From Diphasiastrum complanatum (Eukaryota > Streptophyta > Lycopodiopsida > Lycopodiales > Lycopodiaceae): 64,000 nucleotides of DNA. The DNA is taken from positions 39,052,015 to 39,116,014 of the forward strand of contig CM055110.1 of the NCBI GenBank assembly GCA_029204225.1. Direction: 5' to 3'. Under the pieces are notes generated by a model. That model searched no databases, had not been told where the DNA came from, and worked only from the letters and a program-made list of their open reading frames with translations. The position numbers and the translations under genes are program-made. How positions within the stretch are numbered: position 1 is the stretch's first letter; each line of letters opens with the position of its first letter. Shown here piece by piece: positions 17,546 through 28,715 of this stretch.

Positions 17546-17885
17546 TGAAAAAACAAAACATTTCTATTGCCAAAGCTTTGCTAGCTTTCCACCCTAATTT
17601 TGACTCAGAGGACACACGAAGCAAAAATGTTTGCGAACAATTTTGTGACACACGAAGCAAAAATGTTTGCGAACAATTTTGTGACACACGACACAAAATT
17701 GTTTCGCGACACAAAATCATTCGTGCTCCACAAAGGACCAAGAAGATCAACCAAGTACCATGGGATACAAATATTTGATCAGATACCATGACATCAGCAG
17801 AAGTACTCTAGAACATGGCTAATCTACCACTCTTGTAATCCATGACTAGTTGTAGATGTTTAATCTTTTCAATCTAGGAAGTTAC
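17546..17885 (+). repeat. Partial 3' LTR of Copia-2, with a 42 bp tandem repeat
   Basis: Starts at TGAAAAAA after the purine tract GAGAGGGAGC (17536-17545). It matches the 5' LTR of Copia-3 in places: 'AAAGC-TTGCTAGCTTTC', then 'GGCTAATCT-CCACTCTTG' and 'AGTTGTAGATG-TTAATC'. A 42 bp unit ('GACACACGAAGCAAAAATGT' start) is repeated twice at about 17611-17694. The homology fades near 17885, so the LTR is truncated. The pol reading frame runs on into this LTR. Confidence 0.7.
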
Positions 17886-19196
17886 ACGATGCGACACAAA
17901 AAAGCTGACAAATTATATACTTTCTGCTTGGTGCATAAAAGGGTTTTGACATTCTGCGAGTAAATCACTTGCGAGTTTTGCGAGTTTCTGTGCAATGAGA
18001 ATAGCAAAAATTGAATGCACATGGCATGCCATTAAATTTTGACATTTTTGGAAGTCCGTTGAGTCAGTGGTGATGAAAATCAAATTCTCAATTTCATTAG
18101 TCCAAGAAAATTGTATATGGTTCAAGGGATATGATGTTGTGCAGTTGCACATTTGAATTGATAGTAACTCAAACTCCTAAATACATTAGAAAATTGTATA
18201 TGATTAAAGGGATATGATGTTGTGCAGTTGCACATTTGAATTGATAGTAACTCAAACTCCTAAATACATTAGAAAATCCCAACTCTTGGATGATTTTTAT
18301 GAAAGCTTTATGGTTTTGGAATTTTCTAATTAGGATATATTTGAGTACAATAGCCTAAAAAGGGAGGGTTTAGGAGGTTTTGTACATCTTTGGTTTTAAA
18401 GCTTGGATCACCTACATCAAGTCACCAGCTCTGCAACTAAGATTGAGTACCAACATTCTAAAACTTGTATGATGCAAAAAATTGATAGGTTGGCATTTGT
18501 CAATTTTGTTTATAATGATCATTCATATGGTTAATAAAAGATCAACTCTAAAAGATAAGATTAAAAACTAACTACTACTTTGGAAAATCACTAGCGTATT
18601 AACTAATTACTTTAAAAAGTGAGATTGGATGATTCATAATGACTCTTCAAATTATGATTTCTGCAACTTCAGAAGTAAATTTTATGGCTACTATTGAGTT
18701 GTTTCAATGGCTCCATTGTTTGGTGAGATTTGAGAAAATAGCTCCACACTATTTCGCGAGCTTGTCAAGCTTGGCATATAGTATATATGAGAAAGTTGAC
18801 CCTCAAGCATATCAGCATGCTCTGTTGGGTGTGTTTGCATGCCACTGGATTGGTAATTTTTAACCTCAAAATTGATAGATTCTGTGTAATATGACATTAC
18901 TAAGCATAAATACTATACTTTATTGAAATGAAAGTGCAACAACAACTAGTAGTGTGCATTGTTATGTATTAAATACCAAAAGTAAATGTGATGCTTTTTG
19001 TACCACTGTCATGCATAAACATATGAAAGGATGTGCAAAAACAAAAACTTGTTTCTCCTTGTAAAAGGCAAAGTCGGATAAAATGGATATGAAAGTGAAG
19101 AGATTTGTTTGCTTATGAGTATAGGTAGAAACAAGACAGTGAAATGTGACAAAAAATATTGTTGAGAGATTTGAACAAATAGTTTCAAGGCATGAC
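17886..19196. repeat. Gene-free region with an 83 bp tandem duplication at 18106-18276
   Basis: The unit beginning 'GAAAATTGTATATGGTT' at 18106 is repeated from 18189 almost without change, so the duplication is recent. Otherwise the region is AT-rich with no recognised coding. A 74-codon ORF at 18639-18863 has no motif I know. Confidence 0.85.
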
Positions 19197-19679
19197 TCGT
19201 GTGGCACATCGGCATGACTTGTGGAAGCCCCCATTGAGAGTGTTTGCTACTTCAATCCGGGTCCAGGAGTCTCGTGGGCCCAAACAGGAGATCTTCCATG
19301 GCAAAAACCGCACTTGACTTTTTGCACTGCTTTGACCCATTCCATTCGGTGGTTCAGATGTCTAAAGTAGCGACGACGCATGCCGTTTTGCAAGCCCTCA
19401 CATAATTCTTCAGGCAGTGTCAGACAGTCTGTGAATCGGAGGTCGGAATCTTATTATGGACAGGGTGCTTCTCATGCAAAAATTCAGGGCTTGACAAGGC
19501 CCACAAATAGGGTTTTTGGGCCCATCCTTCTGATAACATGATGGAGTGGGACGTGTGGCACCTCGGCGTGACTTGTGGAAGCCCATGAGTGTGTCTGCTA
19601 CTTCAGTCCCAAACAGGGGCCCTTCCGGGGCAAAAACCGCACTTGAGTTTTTGCCCTGTTTTGACGCATTCCAATCGAT

Positions 19680-19690
<11 letters not shown>
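19197..19690. repeat. Two-copy direct repeat (about 150 bp units, 355 bp apart)
   Basis: 'GTGTGGCAC-TCGGC-TGACT' with 'TGTGGAAGCCC', then 'CAAAAACCGCACTTGA', occurs at 19200-19350 and again at 19553-19680. The spacer is unrelated. The arrangement could be a pair of short terminal repeats or a dispersed duplication; no element between them is recognised. Confidence 0.75.
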
Positions 19691-20455
<765 letters not shown>

Positions 20456-20621
20456 TAAAGTCACAAAAATTATTGTTTACGAGCATTAATGGAAATGCAA
20501 ACACCTGATGTTATTTCCTATAATTCATAGACAAGTATAGGGTTCAAAGTACAACTAGTCCATTCCAAGAAGCAAAAAATATCTATCAAATGTGTTGTGA
20601 ACGTAGCAAGGAATTGATTAG

Positions 20622-22110
20622 TACGAACTAGTCGTCATCAGAGACATCCATAGCCTCTTCATCAACAAAAAAACACTTTCGTCAAGGCCTCTGAACAATG
20701 GCACTTGGGGCCTCATCATGCATCATCTCCATCACTTTAGCCATTGATTCAGCATAGCATGGCAAATTACTAAGTCATTCAAATGTCATATAAACCAAAG
20801 TGTTAACAAATCCAATTTCTAACAGCCAAATGGACATACTCACTAGCATCCAGGAGAGCCCAACTCAAATGCCTCGGACCCAAACTCAGGTAACATGATA
20901 GATTCATTTGTTGATGGACCTGGTACAGCCACGCTTGCCTCCATGACTACACAAGACAAAAAAACCGTTACACAACTAATTTTAAAAGCAAAAAACAATG
21001 CACCTAAACATTTTCCCACTTTCTTCTGACAATCAAGTCTCACCTCTATTCTCTTTCAACCAACTTATGCATTCCTCATCGCTGCCCATACCAAAAAGGT
21101 GGACAGTAGCCTTTCGAGCAGCAAGGACCGAGGTACCTACACCTACATGTAGGTCCAACGCCACACCGAGGGTTGGCCTATTGTTCCTTGTGTCTTTAGA
21201 CCACTCTGAATGTGGCAAATAGTGTGTCCAAATATCACTATCCACATCCAACAAGCCGGTATCAAAATATTTTGACCGATTTCGGTCAATTAAGGGCATG
21301 GACTCTTTTCTTGAGAGAAGGTATACATCCATAAAGTGCATTTGCAAATAACAGCAACACTATGTCAGAACAAGAAACTCACATACTTACATAAATAGAT
21401 CTTCCAAGCAAATTTATAACTATGAAATTATACTCACATAGTCACATACTTACATACTTCCAAGCAAATTTATGACTATGAAACTATATGTATCGACGAA
21501 GATCCAAGTTATAGTGCATTAATTTTCATAATTATGCAAGCACTACATGTGAAAAAACTTGCAATGAAAAATCCACAACTTACATTCATGCCTGTACATA
21601 GAAACAAAAACACATTTGAATTATAAATGGAATAAGATTTAAAACAAGCAATAATTAACCAAAAAGAAAACACAAAGATGGAGCAAAGTTAAAAGGTTGT
21701 TGTAAATACGTCTATAGGCTGCATAGCATCATCAGCTTTCTTCTTGCTCTTCTTCTATACAACCTGAGGCTTCTCAGGAGCGGCAGTAAACAAGGACCTT
21801 AGTGCCATCTAAGTCGTTGCTGCATCATCATCATCATCCACAACCAAACATCCTTTCTCATACAGCTGGTACTATGTTTTTTTCGAGGGAGAACATTCTC
21901 TCTCATTGAAGTCTATCCATCAAGGACATAACTTCACTTCTCACTCACTCAGGCCATTTTTTCTATTGAGATTGGCCTTTGCAGAGTACATAGAAACCTC
22001 CTTCTTCATGGAGATTTAATTCCACATATCCATTACCTGAGGCATTTCCTCCACTGCATGCTTCACTTTAAGATGAAAGAAATATCTATCCAATTGAACA
22101 CATCAAGTTG
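20622..22110 (-). pseudogene. Decayed multi-exon gene with a SAM-binding, DNA-methylase-like motif
   Basis: At least four exon blocks can be traced on the minus strand. The first (about 22110-21710) has 'AVEEMPQVMDMWN', 'WIDFNERE', 'YEKGCLVVDDDDD' and 'KKSKKKADDAM', broken by six stops. The second (about 21362-21044) has 'YFDTGLLDVDSDIWTHYLPH' and the key block 'ALDLHVGVGTSVLAARKA', with 'GMGSDEECISWLKEN' after it. The third (20946-20844) and fourth (20769-20622) join in frame across 97 bp (20947-21043) and 74 bp (20770-20843) introns with GT/AG ends. The C-terminus is acidic, ending 'DVSDDD'. D-x-x-x-G-x-G-T followed by an acidic residue after the next strand is the SAM-binding pattern (motif I and II) of N4/N6-type DNA methylases. 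No DPPY/DPPW catalytic block is seen; it would lie upstream, where the inverted Copia-3 LTR fragment begins. Function is inferred from one motif only. Confidence 0.5.
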
Positions 22111-22179
22111 GATTATAGTAAAAAAAACACATAAACAAATTATACCATGCAAATGTAAAAACATTGAATGTCACCTCCT

Positions 22180-22312
22180 ATGTCTGATTGTCCTATCCAT
22201 TTAATTCTGCACATCGGTTGAATTTGTTGAATGCAACATTAATTTATAAACATAGATCAGCAGTGTTTGACTACATTCTGGAGGATTGTAGGAGTGATTC
22301 AACTGGCAGTGT
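22180..22312 (+). repeat. Inverted fragment of the Copia-3 LTR
   Basis: The plus strand here matches the minus strand of 26726-26835, including 'AACTGGCAGTGTCC' (here) versus 'AGCTGGCAGTGTCC' (there) and the shared 'GATTGTAGGAGTGATTCA'. The two copies are therefore in opposite orientation, unlike normal LTRs. The junction with directly oriented LTR sequence is at about 22312. Confidence 0.85.
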
Positions 22313-25300
22313 CCCTCCAGATCTTTGAGTTCGCGAATGTCTTTGTCGAGCTGAGGGCTAAAAGCTAACAAGGCTTGGTAATTAGAAACATTTTGTTTCT
22401 TTAGCTCCCTTTCAAAGCATGATAGCTTTACGATCCCGAGACTGCTCCTTTGCCTCTCAAAGAGTCCTTTGTCTAGGGCTTTAGTGAAGATGTTAGCAAC
22501 CATGTCTCTCGTTCTAATGAAGGTGGTCTGCAACATCTTCTTCTCAATTAGATCCTTGATCAAGTGGTACTTGATCGCAATGTGGTTCATTCTGGAATGG
22601 AGCACAAGATCTTTTGTCAGGTGTATTGCAGAGGTGTTGTCCATCTGCAAGACCAGGTGCTCATTCCTTGTTTCGTCCAATTTGTCCAAGAACTGCCTTA
22701 GCCAGATTATTTCGTTGGCCATCTTTACTGCTGCAACATATTCTGCCTCACAAGATGACTGGGCTACAACGGTCTGCTTCTTGCTGACCCAGAGAACTGC
22801 TGCTCCTGATGCGATGGTGCATCCTCTCGAGACGCTTTTACAGTCGTCCTTGAGAGATGCCCAGCTAGCGTCGCTGTAGGAAAGTATCCTGAAACCTGCA
22901 CCATGACAATAGCACAAGCCATAATCTCTTGTTAATTGAAGATATTGCAAAAGAAAATTTGCAATCTTCGAATGTGTCGATCTTGGATTCGTGTAGAATT
23001 GGCTCATCCTAAATATTGCATAAGCAATATCAGGATGTGTGTTGTTAGCAAGGTACATCAGTGATCCTATTAGCTTTTTGTAAGGTGTGAGCTACATATG
23101 TTCTCTCTCTTCCTCAGTCTTTGGACATTCATCATTCGTCAGCACCGTCCCTATGAGCATTGGAGTGTTCGCTCCTTTGCAGTTCAGTATCCCAAAGTCC
23201 TCTAGTATTTTTCGGGTGTATCTGGACTGGTGAAGGTATAGCTTACCTCCCTCGTAGTCCCTTTCAATTTGCAAGCCTAGGTAACACCTGGCTTCTCCCA
23301 GGTCCACGATCTCGAAATGTTTTGAGATGTTTGCCTTTACTTCAGCAATTAGCTTCTCACTCGTGCAAAGTATCAGAGTGTCGTCCACATATACAGCCAC
23401 AATAAAGATCTGTCCATCTATAACTCTGACATATACATTGGAATCAGCCAACAGAGGCTTGAATCCTAATGATTTCAAGGCTTGATCTTTTTTCTTGTGC
23501 CATTGTTGGGCTAATTGTTTCAGATCGTAGATGCTTCTATGCATTTTGAATGCGTAGTCAGGAAGTGAATTCGAGATATATCCTGGGGGTTGATCCATGT
23601 AGACCTCTTCGTCTAATTCACCATGCAAGAAGGTTGTCTTCTCGTCTACAATGTGGATCCTGAGGTCATAAATTGCTGCATATGCAAATAACAGACGTAG
23701 GGACGAATGTTTGACAACAAGAGAGAAGGTTTCAGAGTAGTCAATACAATATCTCTGAGAGAAACTCTTCGCTACCAGTCTTGCCTTGTATTTCGTGATG
23801 TTTCCATCTGGTCCATATTTGAGTTTGAAGACCCATTTTCATTTGACAGTCTTGCGCTTATGTGGTAATGGCTGCAACGTCCATACTTGGTTCTTTCTCA
23901 TGGACTCCATCTCTTTGTTCATGTCTTGGATCCATCTGTCCTTTTTTGGACCTTCAATCGCCTTCTTGAAAGTCTGTGGTTCACCATTGAACCTGCAGAA
24001 CTCTTCTGATGTGGAAGCCAAGCTGCTAGGCACATATCTTGCTGGCGCTCTTCGTGGTCTTGTCGACCTTCTGAGAGATCCTCCTGGAAGAGCTATGTCT
24101 TTGCCCTTGTTTGCTCTGCTCGGTTCGGAACCATTTTGGTTTATAGGAACCGCGGCAGCAGATTGCCTCTTGAATCTTTCTTCGTCAGATTCGTCGCTCG
24201 AATGGGAGACAACTCGAAAATCTTCATTTTTGTGTTCGTACTCTGCTCCCTCTGTCGTTGGTGGTAGGTCATAGTACTGTCTCTCTATAGCTTCATAACT
24301 GACAGGATCGTCATTGGCCATTATCTTGCTCTCATCGAATCTGACATCTCTCAATGTTTTCATAATGTTCGTGTCTGGCATGTAGACTCTGTAGTATGAC
24401 AAATTGTTGTCATAACCTACCAAAAATCCCTACTTGGCTTTCTCATCAAGCTTCTTTTGAAGCTTATCAGGAATATGTGCATAAGCTGCACAGCCAAATA
24501 TTCTGACGTGAGACAGGTTGGGCTTTCTACCCTACCATAGCTCATGTGGTGTCGTGTGAGGAACACTAGACTTGCCTATTATGTTCTAGATGTATGCGGC
24601 TGTAGCTACTACTTCAGCCCACAATGCCCTTGGAGCTTTCGAGTAGGCCATCATGCATCTGGCTACTTCCATCAGGGTCATGTTCTTTTGTTTAGCAACA
24701 CCATTGTGCTGTGTTGTATAGGCTGTAGTTCTTCTGTGAATGATGCCATGATCATTGCAGAAGTCAGTGATGCAATTCAAGATGTATTCGCCACCTCGAT
24801 CCGTTCTAATCTGCTTCACTTTGCTGCTTGTGCATCTTTCTGCCCAATTCACATATTTGTGAATTTATCAAGTGTTCAGATTTATTCTAAATGAAATACA
24901 CTCTGGCAAATTTGCTATAATCATCAATAAAGGTTATGTAATACTTTGAACCTCCTATTGAGATCATGTTGAATGGTCCGCATATATTAGAGTGCACTAG
25001 CTCTAGAATCTTTCTTGTTCTATAGGAGTCTTTGATGAATGGTGTGCATGACATCTTGTCCTTCAAACATGCATCACAGGTGGTCGAACTAGTTGCATTC
25101 GAGATGCTGACCCCTGTTATCAATCCATGATGGCTTGCTTGGTAAAGTGCCATTGAGTTCATGTGGCAGAGTCTTCTATGCCACAGAGTGTATGGCGAGT
25201 CATCATGAGTCTGATGCACCTGATTTGCAAGTAGGCATACCTTCAGATGATATAGGTTCCCTTTCCTTCTGCCTTGAGCGATGAGAGTATTGGTACTGGC

Positions 25301-25900
25301 ATCAATCACATTGCATACTTCGTCAGAAAACGTCACACATATCCCTGCATCTGCTATTCTTGCTATAGAGAGAAAGTCTTGCTGTAGAGTAGGCACGAAC
25401 AAAACAAGTCATCTGTCTCTACCATTGGTGTTGAGCCATAGTGAACCAATACCATTTACTTGATGTCTAGATCCATCTCCAAGAACTATGAATCTTGAGG
25501 GATCTGCACTTCTGAAATTAGATATGATTCGTCTTGATGTCATAAAGTGTGAGGTGGCTCCTGAATCTAGGATCACCTCATGTGTGTCAGATGTTGATGT
25601 TGCACACATGTCTTCACAGATATAGGTAGTTGACCAATTTTTGTTTGTTCTTTCTTCACCCATTTTTGAGCTCTCGGGCTCCTCGACATAGGATAAACTA
25701 TTGCTATTCTCCTGTCTATTTTGTGTTGACTTGTTTCTCGGGTTCTGGCGACAATCCATGGTTGTGTGACCCTTCTTGTGGCAATGGATACACTCAGTCT
25801 TGTGATTGAGCCAACAGGTATCTACTGTATGCTCGTCTCTTCTGCATCTCACACATGTCTTTTTTTATTTTTCTTTATTGCCGTAGAGGGCTTGGTCAGA
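22201..25900 (-). pseudogene. Copia-3 pol: protease, integrase, reverse transcriptase, RNase H
   Basis: Protease 'VILDSGATSHFMTS' at about 25570. Integrase N-part (24887-25402) has 'YTLWHRRLCHMN', C-x2-C 'CDACLKDK' and 'LELVHSNICGPF', where the first catalytic Asp reads Asn. The core continues in another frame (24586-24852) with 'IRTDRGGEY' and a 'GVAKQKNMT' block where the catalytic Glu reads Lys. The linker has 'RRSTRPRRAPARYVPSS' (23839-24423). RT (23092-23628) has 'HGELDEEVYMDQPPGYISN', 'IVAVYVDDTLILC' and 'YLGLQIERD'. RNase H (22201-23058) has 'SYSDASWA', 'SSCEAEYVAAVKMANEI', 'LQMDNTSAI' and 'FTKALDKGLFE'. The C-terminus continues beyond the polypurine tract into the LTR. Confidence 0.88.
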
Positions 25901-26502
25901 ACCATCTTTGTGATCAAGTTGTTCTCTGGCCTTGACTTCCTCCCGAATTTCGACAATCGCCTTTTCGAGGTTCATGGCGGGATCTTTCGCGAGCAGGGTT
26001 ATTGTCATCTGGAATGATCTGGGTAAGGCTCTCAATAGGTACGTGAGCTACTTCTCAGTTGACACATCATTCTCTATTCTAGAGTTATGTAGTGACAAAA
26101 ACAGATCCTTCATCTTTCTTATGAAAGAAGTGAGGTCTTTTCCATCCCATTGCCAATTCATCAACTGATCTTCCAGCATCATGATTTGACTTCTTGATTT
26201 CTTCTGAAATCTGGTGAGTAATGCATCTCACATCTCCCTAGCTTTGGAGAGTGTAGCCAGGTCAAGTGCAAAACTATCTTCGATGGAAGATTATAGCAAG
26301 GCTACTGCTTGTCATTTTTCTCCCTCCATTCGTGTAGCTCCTTGCCTATTGTCGTAGGCATTTCTTCTGTGCCATCCACCCAGGGGAATAGTCCTTCGCC
26401 CTTGAGTATCAAGGATGTCTTAACTTTCCAGGCTAGAAAGCTAGATCCTGAGGAATCAAGTACTGTGCAGATCTTGCTCTGCATGTTGCTGATTGAAGCC
26501 AT
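25700..26502 (-). pseudogene. Copia-3 gag with CCHC zinc knuckle
   Basis: The start is plausible at 26502 ('MASISNMQSK'), followed by 'FLAWKVKTSLILKGEGLFPW', a typical gag opening with a Trp-rich helix. After several stops the zinc knuckle 'CIHCHKKGHTTMDC' (C-x2-C-x4-H-x4-C) is clear near 25780, preceded by a second Cys/His cluster 'CRRDEHTVDTC'. It precedes the protease block as usual. Confidence 0.75.
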
Positions 26503-26602
26503 TGCTTCTTGGAGTCTATTCCCTTGTTGATGGTTGTTTGTTTGAATGCTTGGCCTCGTGGATCTGCTAGCTTCTTGGCTATGTCAGAATATGACAAGAT
26601 GA

Positions 26603-26615
26603 CCTGCTCTGATAC
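26603..26615 (-). promoter_or_regulatory. Primer-binding site of Copia-3
   Basis: The minus strand reads GTATCAGAGCAGG directly inside the LTR end 'CATCAACA'. This matches all but the first bases of the initiator Met-tRNA complement. Confidence 0.85.
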
Positions 26616-27649
26616 TGTTGATGAGGTTCAAAATGGTGATTTGGATCTCGCAGTCGCGACGAAGCTTTCGCGAAGGAACCATGATCCTCTTGCAACTCAG
26701 ATGGAGTTCAGATGGGATCGCTGGACACTGCCAGCTGAATCACTCCTACAATCCTCTAGAATGTAGTTAGGCATTGCTGATCTACATTTATAAAATTAAT
26801 ACAACATTCAACATAGTTTCAACCAAGGTGCAAAATTAAAATGAACAAGAAAACTCAGACACATGATTAACAACAAAAGCATTTGCATTCAAGATTAGAC
26901 ACAACAAGAGAAATTATTGATCTTCCTCTGTTTTCTTCAAGCACTACATGCAAATCCACACAGTGCGTTGAAGTGGGAGAAACACGATTGTCTCACGAGT
27001 AATCGTCTCGCTTTACTAGCGGACAATTGGATCTCTATGGATCCTGATCACAGAGATCATCTCGCTCGTAGGCGAACTTGTTGTCTGTGTTTTCGTCTTG
27101 ATTGCTTACTAGCATCAGACTACTACATTACACTGTATGTGTATTCTATTGATCTATATGTCAAGTATCATCCAGTGGGTATGGTCGCTCTATGTAGATC
27201 TAAGATTAGAGTGATTAAGCATCTACAACTAATCAGGAAATTGCAAGAGTGGCAGATTAGCCACGACCTAAAATGTATCTGTTGACGTCATGCCATCAGA
27301 TCGGTATCTGTAATTCTGGGTACTTGCATGATCTCGCTGGTACTCTTTGGAGCGTGGAGGGCAGGAAAAGGTTTCGTTTCCATCGCTGGTTTCATTTTGG
27401 TCGTTTGCCTTCTCTCGTACTGGACCGCAAAAGATTCTTGTACGTGAATCTTTCGTGTTCACGAACCTTTCGTCTTCGTCTGCTTTGAATTTCGTGTTCA
27501 CGAACCATTCGTCTTCGTTTTCTTTGACTTTCGTGTTCGCGAAACTTTTTGTGCTTCATGTCTCCAGATCTTCGAGTTCACGAATGTCTTCATCAGGCTG
27601 AGTGCTGAAAGCTAGCAAGGCTTTGTAATAGAAATGTTTTGTTTCTTCA
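26616..27649 (-). repeat. 5' LTR of Copia-3 (about 1,034 bp)
   Basis: Begins TGAAGAAAC at 27649 and ends CAACA at 26616 on the minus strand. Its first part matches the start of the 3' LTR remnants of Copia-2 and Copia-3. It contains a run of CGAA-rich short repeats (27430-27560, 'TTCGTGTTCACGAA' palindromes on the plus strand). The matching segment of Copia-2 has GACACACGAAGC repeats at the same place, so this is a fast-evolving repeat zone inside the LTR. Confidence 0.75.
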
Positions 27650-27885
<236 letters not shown>

Positions 27886-28715
27886 GAATGCCAACCAGCA
27901 TGTCTTGAATTCATGATCACATTAATATTTATATTTTGTTGATCTGTATTGTTTTTGTTTTTTTTTTGTAGTTTTTAGGGACAAAGTATACAAGTAAACT
28001 TTTTCATCATGCTAAAACATAACAGATGGACGAGCTGAATGCAAGTAACTAACACTGACAATAGTAGAATGACTAATATTCCAAACTAGGTCAAGAAATA
28101 CATTTAAACTCAATGACTCACAATAATAGTGTTCCAGTTTTTCATCACACAAGACTCAGAGTTTGCTAGAGATGTGGTACATTTCTCTCTTTGGATAATA
28201 CTTGAAATAACTCAGAAATGTGAGAGATGTGGTACATTTCTCTCTCCAGATAATACTTGAAATAACTTAGAAATAGTGAGATGGGATTTATGCATAACCA
28301 TGTTGTTGTCAATGTCCAACCCTAGAATGCCAGCCAGCATGTCTTTAATTCACAATCACATTAATATTTATATCTCATTGATTTGTATTGTTTTTGTTTT
28401 TTTTGTAGTGTTTAGGGTCAAAGTATACAAGTAAACTTCTTTCATCATGCTAAAACGTAACAGATGGACGAGCTGAATGACACAAGTTAAAAATTGCAAG
28501 TAACTAACACCGACAACAGCAGAATGACTAATATTCCAAACTAGGTCAAAAAATACATTAAACAATAATAGTGTTCTAGTTTTTCATCACACAAGACTCA
28601 AAGCTTGTTAGAGATGTGGTACATTTCTCTCCCTAGATAATACTTGAAATAACTCAGAAATAGTGAGATGTGGTTGATGCATAACCATGTTGTTGTCAAT
28701 GTTCAGCCCGAAAAC
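27886..28715. repeat. Tandem duplication of about 400 bp, with an inner 56 bp duplication
   Basis: The segment starting 'GAATGCCA-CCAGCATGTCTT' at 27886 recurs at 28325 with small indels, continuing through 'AACAGATGGACGAGCTGAATG' equivalents and 'GAGATGTGGTACATTTCTCTC'. Within copy 1 the latter motif is itself duplicated (about 28168 and 28222). The second copy overlaps the C-terminal end of the MULE-like transposase. Confidence 0.85.

Larger units (their letters stand above)
22180..27649 (-). mobile_element. Copia-3 retrotransposon with rearranged 3' end
   Basis: 5' LTR (26616-27649), primer-binding site (about 26603-26615), gag, protease, integrase, RT and RNase H follow in Copia order on the minus strand. 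At the 3' end only the first part of the LTR (about 22312-22405) is present. It is followed by an inverted piece of the LTR's distal part (about 22180-22312). All coding parts carry stops. Same family as Copia-2 and related to Copia-4. Confidence 0.85.

Noticed and set aside
22469-22879. 136-codon plus-strand ORF within Copia-3
   Set aside because: Antisense to RNase H, which has clear catalytic blocks on the minus strand.
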